Shown one piece after another: positions 1 to 9,418 of a stretch of DNA of 64,000 nucleotides. The position numbers and the translations under genes were made by a program. Below the pieces are notes generated by a model. It saw only the letters and a program-made list of their open reading frames with translations, searched no databases and had not been told where the DNA came from. The DNA comes from Brevipalpus yothersi (taxonomy: Eukaryota > Arthropoda > Arachnida > Trombidiformes > Tenuipalpidae): the NCBI GenBank assembly GCA_003956705.1, contig QZCP01000844.1:99212-163211 (forward strand), read 5' to 3'. Each line of letters starts with the position of its first letter. Positions within the stretch are counted from its first letter, which is position 1.

Positions 1-94
1 TGACACTTGATTTCACTGATACAGATGAACACTGGACAATTTGGACATAATGTAGCAACAAGAATAAAGTCAATGATAGGTGGATAGTGTTCAT
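1..94 (-). CDS. First coding exon of a secreted or membrane protein, cut by the window edge
   Basis: On the minus strand an ATG at 94-92 opens a frame that runs without a stop to the window edge, giving 31 residues plus one base. It begins MNTIHLSLTLFLLL and continues HYVQIVQC, a classic signal peptide with a short polar start, a leucine-rich core and a likely cleavage site near residue 22. The frame is also open upstream through several Met codons to a TAG at about 199, but the hydrophobic core favours the ATG at 94. The rest of the gene lies left of the window, so the product cannot be named. It follows the kainate receptor on the same strand, about 2 kb downstream. Confidence 0.45.
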   Translation of the reverse strand, partial: MNTIHLSLTLFLLLHYVQIVQCSSVSVKSSV

Positions 95-2058
95 CAATCG
101 TGAACGATGGCTGACAATAAATTTCGATGATCGAATCACCATCATTGCCATCATCATTGGTGGGATCTGAATGGCAATACACACAATCAAGACTTGCTAT
201 GCGGTCGAAGAATGGATGAACAGTACACAAGCAGTTGGCAATGAATCAGTTGCATCACTTGGTATGGTCACAGCGTTCTCAAGATGAATGTACATTTGAA
301 ACTGATCTATTCAACGATACATATATATTTTTAACCTGTCAAATCATATACACACACACACACACATACTATACATACCTCAACATACTGTTGGCCCGTG
401 CGCTTGCCCGCTTACATATTCTCCTCCCAAAATACGCACATAACGGTACATACGCACACATACCAACATGAACATATCAGAAGCTTGACCAAGCCTTTCT
501 CAAATGAGCCCGCAGCGTTTCATGATGATGAAAATTTTCATCTATTTCTTCCAAAGTATTCCATTTCTCTCTCTCTTTCTCGACAAGTGCCCATATCAAG
601 ATGCTTTCAGGCATCACATCTTGAAAAAAATGTTACATAACGCCCTTGCGAATCTTCTATATCTCAGGATGGACGGGAATATTGTGAATGTATATATGGT
701 GTACAAGATTCCCACCTTCTTCTTCATCTTTTCAAACCTTTTTTTTGAAAGATTTATCTTTTCATCCCTATTCGATATTCCTCTCTTCTCTCTCCCCCCC
801 CCGATAAATTGATTCTTTCTATCACCCTTTACTCAAACACTATCGCCCTTTAAACTGATAAATAAAAATTTATGAAATATTTAATCCATCTGAAAGGGAA
901 TTTTTGAGGTCAAAAAATAATTAATTCTCAACCATTAGCCGGGCCACCTCTCATCTCTCTCTCTTACTCTTCTTTTAGAAAGATCAAAGTCAACCGGCTA
1001 AGAAAAGTATTCAGAGAGAGAAATATTCATGATGATACACGATGAATCAGGTGAATGAGGCCTTTCACAGTCGGCACTTGATCTAATTCATGGACATGAA
1101 CGGCCTCACTCATTTACAGTGTAAGGTTGATTTTGAAAGTCATCAATTGGATGATTTAATTAAATCTATTTACTATAACTTACAATTTGGCACCAGTTTT
1201 ATGATTCCTTCAGGGCATTAGAAAACGAAGCCTCTAAACTATGCTGCAAGATACTATTCTCAACCATTTTAGATGTTATTCCAAATTTTCCCTCTTCCCC
1301 CGGTGAGACTAGAATAGTAGATCCTGAGGGCATGATTATTACTCTTCCTTCATGTTAAACAGTGAGATAGCTTGTTTCAACATGATTATACAGGTAAGGT
1401 TTGACCACAAATTCTTTCCAAAATCGATTAAAATATCTGAGTGATTCATTCATTCAGTTTTTGGAAATTTTCATGATGATGAGTCATTATCTAAGAAAAG
1501 CAATAATATTTTTTGATCTTTCAGGAAAGTTTCACGATTCCCTATCCTCTCTTCTTACAAAAATTCACAAACTTACTCCATGAAGTTCTCACTAGGATGA
1601 TCAGATTATTTCGAAATTTCAAGATGATTTGAATGGCTGATATGAACGATCCGATCAAAAATTCGTTCCTTAAGATATCTATTCAAAAATCAGTCTAAAT
1701 TCCATCCACTAACCCATCAAATTGGTACCAAAAACACTTCAAACTATGATCCTAGTGAAAAAGTTTTGTTAGGACGGTGCTTATACTAAGATCTTTTAGA
1801 ACTATTCAATCAAGTTTATAAAAGACTTTTGATTCGGAAGATACTAGAGTGAATTTTACTGAAAGAAAATGATTTGAGCAGTTGGAAAAGGGAAGGCCAG
1901 TGATAGAGACAAATATTTTGTTGATCCTTGTAACATGGCTGAGAGAAACAAAAATGAGAAATATGAGAATGATGTCAAGATAGACAGATAGATAATTGTC
2001 ATATTGTAATAAACAATTCCCGCCAAGGTTTGAACTGATTTTCACAAATAATAGTTAA
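95..2058. other. Non-coding interval downstream of the kainate receptor
   Basis: AT-rich sequence with a CA-rich simple repeat at about 349-366, short CT runs, and scattered frames of biased, hydrophobic composition that look like chance. It should contain the receptor 3' UTR and the promoter of the gene leaving the left edge. I see no convincing exon. Confidence 0.5.
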
Positions 2059-2280
2059 CTATACATCGGAAGATACACCTCGATCGTCAATTTTTCGATG
2101 TCTATAATTGATTGGTTGAGCTTCGTTATCTTTATACAGTGAATCGGCTCTGGTGGTGATAGTTGATTGGTCTTGTGATGAATATCGAGAGCTCATACTT
2201 TCCATACGATTACCTGGCTTAACGAACACGTCTCGATCATGGATTCTGTCCATAGATGCTTGCGTGTTCTCCTTTGCTAG
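2059..2280 (-). CDS. Candidate readthrough extension of the kainate receptor
   Basis: Immediately after the TGA at 2283-2281 the same frame continues for 73 sense codons to TAG at 2061-2059. The bases after the stop are CTAG, the established strong readthrough context (UGA CUAG). The peptide is polar and charged, rich in Arg, Asp and Ser, with no simple repeats. It ends GVSSDV, which fits the class I PDZ-binding pattern Ser-x-Val at the C-terminus. A competing explanation is a 63-base intron with donor GTATTG, 66 bases before the end of the CTAG, and the CTAG itself as acceptor. That would also keep the frame and remove the stop, but both its sites are weak. A sequencing error at the TGA is a third option. 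Confidence 0.5.
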   Translation of the reverse strand, partial: LAKENTQASMDRIHDRDVFVKPGNRMESMSSRYSSQDQSTITTRADSLYKDNEAQPINYRHRKIDDRGVSSDV

Positions 2281-5200
2281 TCACAAGTAGCCACCATCAC
2301 CGGCACCATCATCTGGGCCCATAGGACCACCGACAATACCTTCCGGTCCGATCATTTCGGGCCCCAGTCCATAATTAGCCGGAATGTATTCATTGTGAAT
2401 TGGATGGGAAAAATCGGAATAACCACGAAGTGGCATCCCGGGAACACCATTCGGTGGTAGAGGCATACTCAGTCCACTTGCATCACCCATTCGGGCTCTT
2501 CGTATGGGTCGAGTACTTCCATAACAACATATAACATGTTTCAATTCACGAAGAAGTTCAACAAATATATGATCCTTAAAACGTAATGGAGAAAAGAACA
2601 AATCCAGTTAAAAATTTGCTTCAGAAATCAGTATGAAGAAAGTGATTGGAAAATTAGAAAGAAAATGATTGATTAATTGTAAGTTCAATGTTTCAATTAG
2701 AGTTGAGAAAGAATGTAGTACAAGATGAATCTTGTACTAATGACTCTTACTAATGAATCTCAATCAATTAGAGGGGATGAGAGAGAGAGGAGTAACACGA
2801 TTACATCTTCAACTTACCCTCTCCTCAATTGGGACTTGTTTCATTTTCCAAATAAATTCACCAACACAAATGATAACTGCAATCGATGATCCAATTGCCA
2901 ATACAACAAAAACACCACCAACATTGGCCAATCCAAGTTCTGATGCAGCACCGGAAGCTTTTTGGGCACCATCCTGGGCACACATTTTCATTGACCACCA
3001 TTTGTCTTTCAAAACACTCAAAGTTCCCGATTCATGAAGACCAACAATTCGATCGGATAACATTTCGCGCCATTTTGAACGCTGGGGAGTTGCAATTCCA
3101 TAGCTTTTCGAATCAAGATGACCATTCACCTGATACAGATCACATTCACGTTCCATAACATACTCGATGCTGGTAGATTCCATCAGGAAAGCATAATCAC
3201 CTTTTTTAACTCTATCGATACCACGCTCATTACTGTCAACAAATACACTGGGTCGTGTTGATTCCATGAAAGACCACATTCTCGAATAGAGAGTAGCATT
3301 TGAATTCTTAAAAAAGGACATAGTTGCACCACCGGCAACACATCCGTAATGAATTTTTGTCTGTTTGGATAGATCTTCAACATTCTCAATTGGATTGACC
3401 ATTCTTTCAACGGTGAGAAAAGCAGCCAAATTGGCTGTATAAGATGATACAAGAATGAGAATAAAGAACCACCATGAAGCGGCCAGAACTCGAGTTGATA
3501 AAGCTCGTGGCATAATGTCACAACCTTGCTGCATCAGACATCCGATAGTAAACCAGAGAGTATTCTTCATAGTGAAATTGTTCTCAAGCTCTTCCGGATT
3601 TCGAATACATGGATGTGGATTTATCCATTCATAAGGTGAAAATCTTGCCACAACAAATAGGAATAAAGTTACTCCTAAGAATGCTGTCAACAGATATATC
3701 CAAACTTCCACGGCAAGTGGTGACATGAAACTGAACAATCTTGGTGGTTCTTTACTAGGTTTTTTGAATAAAATTCCAATTCCAAGATTCATGAAAGGAT
3801 GTGTAAAATCAACAACCCCTTGACGCTCTCGGGTTATAGTTAAATCAGCGATTGCGAAATCAGCACGCTGTGAAAATCGAATTCAGGAAAACAACATTGA
3901 TCAATCAAATGAGAATCAACTTTGAATATTCATCTTACCCCTTCCAGTAACTCTCTGATCAGTCCATTCCATTCACCTTTCTCATCTCTTGAGCCATGAG
4001 CTCCATGAGTTGCAGGTAAAATTCTTATTTCGTATGTGAAATTGTCCAATCTAGAATCATCTTTTTTGGGCTTAAATCGAGAAATTTCATCCAAAAGATC
4101 AATACAGAAACCCATATATCGATCATTTCCGGTCAAATTTTCTGCCCCAGGAGAATCATTGAGCATTACATAGGGACGACTCTGTAATATTGAACGAACA
4201 AAATTTTTATCAGGAAATGAGCTTCAATCCAATCATTTGAACACTTACCAAAAGAGCAACAACATGGAAAGTTTTGTTTGCTAATATCAATTCTGCTTCC
4301 TCTCTTTTACTCTGGACATAGCTTGTTCGATAGGTTATATTCCCCCGTTGAGTATAATTGCCAACCTAGAAGGATTTGATTTTTAATAATCAATTGAGCA
4401 TTTTTGATTTCTTTGAGTATTAAACTGATTCTCTTACCCTCTGTTTTCCACCAGTTTTGAGCTCTAAAATGTCTAATTTGGCATCACTTCGAAGGCCTTG
4501 TCTATGGTCAAATTGTATGTCTCCAGTAACTCCACTCGTTTTAACCTATGAAAAGATGGAATCAAATGAATTTTGGATAACAAATGAGTCCATTTTCTCA
4601 TGAAAACTTATCTAATGCAAACTAAGCAAATGAAGGCTCACTGAAACTTACGATTTTCATGAAATTTGTCAATCCGTCACCGTATTGCCATTTATCCTCA
4701 CTATCACATGAAAGAATTGCCGTTCTAAGGTCATTGTGAGGCTTAATCAAGCCCTCCAAGGCTTTAGCAAACTGTTTTACAGCATCATACATCAAGGCAA
4801 CTTCAATCTGAATAAGTAAAAGAGACGAATTTCATTAAATTTCTGGTCAATAAAACATATAAGTCATGAAACTACGGTGCTCAAATGAACCAAATTGAGC
4901 TAATAGATTACAAATGAAATCAATTGAATTATTTCATATTTCTTGTGATTTCAATATTTGATTGAATTTTCCTATCGATGCCTGAGAGTGTGAGGAACAT
5001 AATTGAATTGATAACTGTTCAATGAATTCATCTGAGAAAACAAAACTAATTTCAGAAGCAATTAAATATGGCTCGTCTTAGAGTTCGATTTTCACCTGAA
5101 TTATGTCAGAATCTCGGTCATCATGTTTGCGTGAGCTTTTCGATTAAATTTGACTCATTTTTGCATCACAGCATGTGTACACTCAGTAAATATGGGGAAT

Positions 5201-6529
5201 TAGTGGAAAAAATCGCGATTAATTAGATGAAACTTACCGTGAATTCAGATGTTGTTTCAGGCTGTGAGAAAAAAATTGGAATAACAGTAATTAATTTGAA
5301 AAAAATTCAATTTGAAACTAATAATAAGCATCATATTCAATTGAATACAATTTATCCAATACTTACAGGTGCATTTCTATTCACCACATAGCCAGTGGTT
5401 GCTCTGGTTTCTTCTGTTATATAATTTTTGACAATATCATGAAAATCAGCACTTTGTAGGTCCAATAATGATAGAGCCGATATATTGGTTCCACTTCGAT
5501 GGAAATCACTCAGATCAACAGCATGAAAATTGAAGGTTGAAAAAATGTAATCATGATAATCAGTCAACATATCAACTGAACTTGCATCTCTTAATACATC
5601 CGGTATATATTGGTGAGGAACATCAACGATGAGATTTTTGATTTTATGCTTCTTATGTAGCTCTTTTAAGATGATCTTATACTCTGATGTTTCAAATTGG
5701 CGAACAATGATTCTCTTTTCTCGAAATTCTTCATCTTTGAGAATTTCTTCTAATCTTAACAATGCTGTGGAAGAAACATCATAGCAAGTGGAATTAATTA
5801 ATTGAAAATTTCAATTAACTAATGAATCCTACTCACCTTCATTCTCTTTATACACTATTGCAAATTTTCTCCATCTTTTCAATTTAATCAACTCTTTTAT
5901 TGCCATGGCTATCAGCTTTGGCGGTGGAAACAGATTAACCGATTGATTGGCTGGAAATGGCTTATAATCCATTCGAGCTTCTATGTGAGGAATATGAAGA
6001 GCTGAACAGATTGATTGAACGTGTGTACTGGCTTCCATTGATTGAGGACCAAATATTGCAGCAACTCCTCGTTCAACCAAGCCACATGCTGAAATGAAGT
6101 ATGAAATTTTCAATCAGAATGCTCAGATAAATATATTCCAATCAGATGATTCATGAACATCATCGCATAGTGTAACAATATGGGCTCAATATTTACCTTT
6201 TTTTGATGCTTGATAGCTATCACCTCTCTCTATTCTCTCAGCAATAGCTTCCAATCTCGTGCTTGAAAGGGTTTTATTATCACTATTAATTCTATCGACG
6301 GCACTTTTAAACGCTTGTTCAAGAGAATTTGATCCTTTCTCAAATATGCCACCTAAAAAGATGATAAATAAAAATAATTAAGAATATAATCCAAATGATC
6401 ATGTAGGGTTCTCTTATTTATGTTTGTTTATTCACCTATTCTTATAACATTCGGCACACTGAGCAGTGAATGCAAGCGAGAAATAAATATAAATACAAAT
6501 AAGTTGAATAGATAACTTTTGGTGAACAT
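2281..6529 (-). CDS. Kainate-type ionotropic glutamate receptor subunit
   Basis: A ligand-gated cation channel of the postsynaptic membrane. Eleven phase-consistent exons: 6529-6436, 6352-6197, 6088-5837, 5764-5367, 5261-5238, 4807-4652, 4545-4438, 4365-4249, 4181-3939, 3867-2818 and 2574-2281, coding 963 residues. Residues 1-26 are a signal peptide and the amino-terminal domain runs to about 435. The S1 half of the ligand domain starts at SRPYVML and includes LTITRER, whose second Arg (about 531) should bind the glutamate carboxyl. M1 is at about 569-589. The pore loop reads MQQGCDIMP, with Gln encoded in the genome at the Q/R site. M3 carries SYTANLAAFLTVERM, S2 carries LMESTSIEY, and M4 is near the end of exon 10. 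KQTKIHYG and LDSKSYG match kainate rather than AMPA receptors; the exact subtype is not assigned. The tail is Gly/Pro-rich. The stop is TGA followed by CTAG with an open extension beyond it, listed separately. Confidence 0.93.
5238..5261 (-). other. 24-base microexon in the kainate receptor
   Basis: Exon 5 encodes eight residues, PETTSEFT, between an acceptor (TTTTCTCACAG) and a donor (GTAAGT) on the minus strand. It is phase 0 on both sides, so skipping it leaves the frame intact. It lies in the amino-terminal domain between exons that match the family on both sides, so it could be an alternative cassette. Confidence 0.75.
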
Positions 6530-6530
6530 G

Positions 6531-6558
6531 ATTATTATTATTATTATTATTATTATTT
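6531..6558. repeat. ATT trinucleotide microsatellite
   Basis: About nine ATT units begin two bases upstream of the kainate receptor start codon (transcribed as AAT). They lie in its presumed 5' UTR or proximal promoter and are likely length-polymorphic. Confidence 0.9.
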
Positions 6559-7255
6559 TAAAATTGAGTATTATTTTTGGCACTGGTTATTGGTGATGAG
6601 ATGTGAAGATTTATGTTTATATATAAAAAAAATGGGTATCCACATGAATAGATTTTTATCAAGTTGATGCAAATAGACAGAGAGAATGATACTTTCCATC
6701 TGACCAATATCAAGAGTTTCTTATCACCCCCGATTAAGACCTGCGAAGCATCCCTCATCATTTCATTCCAGAGAGCACAGCATCCACGAGTCTTGCGTGA
6801 TTCGATTTTCAGTTTTGAATCGCAGAATTCTTTCAGCAATAGACGATGCACATGTCAGCTGATTGCCTTAGGGATAAATTGATTCGTGAGATAATTTTTT
6901 CCATCCACTACTAGTCAATACAATTTCAATAGATTCTGATCTAGGTTAATAAGAAGTCTAATAAGTGATGAGGCAGTAAGGAAGAGAGAGAGAAAATTTG
7001 AATAAAATTTCATTTGAATTTTTTGGTGTCCTACTGTAAAAAAACTTATCTGCGTAATTCATAGATTTCTTGCTTATCTTATGGAGATACACAAAACTAG
7101 AATTTTATAAATGTATTAATTAATCGATTACTTCGTATAGTGTCGATTGTGTCCAAAATTTTATTCATTGTAATATTCTCTCATCTTAACTTGATTTTTT
7201 CAAAACAATTCACTTACAATGGCACTTGACACTTGACTTTAACAAAAATTTTTCT

Positions 7256-7260
<5 letters not shown>
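6559..7260. other. Upstream region of the kainate receptor, no gene seen
   Basis: AT-rich sequence holding the presumed receptor promoter. Short frames on both strands have unremarkable composition and no splice-supported exon. Confidence 0.4.

Positions 7261-7306
<46 letters not shown>
7261..7306. repeat. (GA)n microsatellite
   Basis: An uninterrupted 46-base GA dinucleotide tract. Translated frames through it (RERERE or SLSLSL) are artefacts. Confidence 0.95.
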
Positions 7307-7307
<1 letters not shown>

Positions 7308-7791
7308 GATACTTTTAGACAATTTTCCAATTTTATGATCTGTAATGCTTATTTAAAAACCATCACCACAATTGAACTCTAGAAATCTGTCCAATGGAAA
7401 GGCTCCTGTTCAAAGCACTTCTTATTCCATACGTCCATACTTCGAGCTCTGAGAGAAAATAATATAAATTACATCAAATCAATTGATTCAACGGTCAAGA
7501 TGAACTATATATAGACGCAATCACTTGTTTTTTGATAATATACTCACTTGGCCCGAAGAAAATAATTGGCATATCATCATTGTTCATAATCTTATCGAAA
7601 ATGATACTTTAGCATACAAGATGCTTGATCTGCTCGGTAAGTTCAGAAGTTGGTTGTTTGAGATCATCATCATGATGTAAGGGATATGCTCTTGCTAACC
7701 ATATTATTGTCCTTAAATAGGAAATAAATTTGCATACATAAGTGAGAAAAGTGTAATCTAACGGGGGGATTGAAGTTTTTGAGCTCTTGAG

Positions 7792-8340
7792 TCAGTACTT
7801 CAAGAACATGTAAACTTTGATGCTATTGAATATCAGTTGGCCCCATCGTTTCATTGTCCATCTGAAATTGATACTTTGTTTTGTACACCCAATCTGTATG
7901 AGTACGAAAAACGATATCAAATTAGTTGAAAGAGCAATAACATAACTTCTAGAGTGTGAGATCAGTTGGGCTATTTCGTTTAGTTTCCGGTGTCTACTCT
8001 GGAATTCTTCCTGCAACCGATCAAAACAGCCACGGAATCCATCAAGCAATACAATTTGCCTAGCTAAAACTTCCAGAAGCCGAAAAAGATGAGGTCAAGT
8101 GAAGAAATCGATTGATATTGATTGATGGCCGAAATAACGCTGACGAAAGATGACCATGATTCCGATCAGAATGTCATTGAGATTCACCAGGAATGTTATC
8201 TCATTACTTTGATTGACATTCACCTTTTTCATGGAGCTTCATGGAGCCTCTCCATGCAAATCATCTCGGAGTGACTCGGAAATGAGGTTATGTTCACGTG
8301 GAAAGCCACAACACTTTGAAAGATGACAATAAACGATACT
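7792..8340 (-). pseudogene. Broken coding-like stretch, possibly a decayed gene
   Basis: One minus-strand frame is open from 8340 to a stop at 7794-7792, apart from in-frame TGA codons at 8241-8239 and 8097-8095. The middle block contains EITFLVNLNDILIGIMVIF, hydrophobic and membrane-like. The last block (from about 8094) has an amphipathic charged section around LQEEFQSRHRKLNEIAQLI followed by the hydrophobic NLISFFVLIQIG. A different frame (about 7821-7680) carries another protein-like block, consistent with a frameshift. Composition is more balanced than the neighbouring non-coding DNA. I do not recognise the family; a multi-pass receptor relic is one guess. It could also be chance, or an unresolved spliced gene. 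Confidence 0.28.
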
Positions 8341-8649
8341 CTACATCGATCGAAAAATTTTACAAACAGACTTCAATCTAATACAACAGCATCAAGCTAA
8401 ATATATTAAAATGATGAATTCTCTGAGAAATCAGATCAAAAGATATAATTACCTATTACTTTCACACAAAATACATAGAACCCTTAATGACACTAAACAT
8501 ACAAGAACGTTGTTCCTAAAAACATTGAACAAAACTAATAAAAGATTATAATGATAAAACGCAAAGAAGTTGTATCGACAGCGCTTTACCAAAAACTTTT
8601 TGCATCTTGGATCCACTTTTTTTGGTGAGCAAGCAGAACAGGCAAGTGA

Positions 8650-8650
<1 letters not shown>
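8341..8650. other. Interval with no gene seen
   Basis: AT-rich non-coding sequence between the broken coding-like stretch and a CT microsatellite. The longest minus-strand frame here is an artefact of the GA/CT tract. Confidence 0.4.
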
Positions 8651-8651
<1 letters not shown>

Positions 8652-8714
<63 letters not shown>

Positions 8715-8724
8715 CTCTCTCTCT
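8652..8724. repeat. Compound (CT)n / (CTTT)n microsatellite
   Basis: About 43 bases of CT are followed by about five CTTT units and a further short CT run. Confidence 0.93.
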
Positions 8725-9315
8725 TCCTCTTTCTTGTCTCTCGGTGAGGTTCAAGTGGCGCTTGGTTTTTGCCGGCTCCTTGTAACCCAAAACTGTGGGC
8801 TTCTCATAACAGAGGTTCCTTTTATTTTCCGAAGTACTGCAAGTGTACTTCTTCTTTTCCTTCTTCTTGAGGCTACAACTTTGAATCACCAAATTTTTAC
8901 TTTCGGTGGATGCTTGGAATTTTTCATTCATTTCTCTTCAATAAATGAGATGAAGAATAGTGAATGGATGGAGAGACTAGAAAATGATGTCAATTCAGTT
9001 TTTATCACTCTATCTCCCTCTACTCACTTAGGATTACATGCTATAAGTTTACTATGTGTGCCTGGTGAATGACTGTTGAAGTTTCCGGCATTTCCTCCTC
9101 TCATCATTCTTAGTTTCATCGATCAATTAGTTTATATCTGTGTGTATCAATGATCTCTCATCAAATTGGACCACTAAATTTTGATTGCTACACAAACTCT
9201 CTCATCACCATCTTATCATCATCTTGATTCTTTTTGATCTAAGAAATCTCTCAGGTTGAGTTTATTCTCTCTCCTCTCTTATGTGAGGTTCTTACCCAAC
9301 GACCAGCGAAACGTG
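8725..9315. other. Interval with no gene seen
   Basis: AT-rich sequence with CT-rich patches just upstream of a possible signal-peptide exon. It may hold that exon's promoter or 5' UTR. No other coding support is visible. Confidence 0.35.
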
Positions 9316-9418
9316 ATGTCCAACATTAGAACCAAAATCGAATCAATCTCTTTTCTTCATTTTTTGACAATCGCCATCTTATCTACTGCCTATGGTTCAT
9401 CTCATCATCATTATCACG
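9316..9418 (+). CDS. Possible first coding exon with a signal peptide
   Basis: ATG at 9316 starts a 34-codon frame. It has a polar start (MSNIRTKIES), a hydrophobic core (ISFLHFLTIAILSTAYG) and a His/Ser stretch, and ends at a good donor (CACG, then GTAAGA) in phase 1. This is how first exons of secreted proteins often look. I could not find a downstream partner exon with confidence before the ADAMTS gene, which has its own signal peptide. It may be a small secreted protein, or chance. Confidence 0.3.

Noticed and set aside
235..812. Overlapping open frames on the plus strand
   Set aside because: Rich in His, Phe, Leu and Ser from AT- and CT-rich DNA, mutually overlapping, with no splice or domain support.
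8449..8931. 160-codon minus-strand frame
   Set aside because: Much of it is Arg-Glu repeat from the GA/CT microsatellite; the remainder has no recognisable feature.
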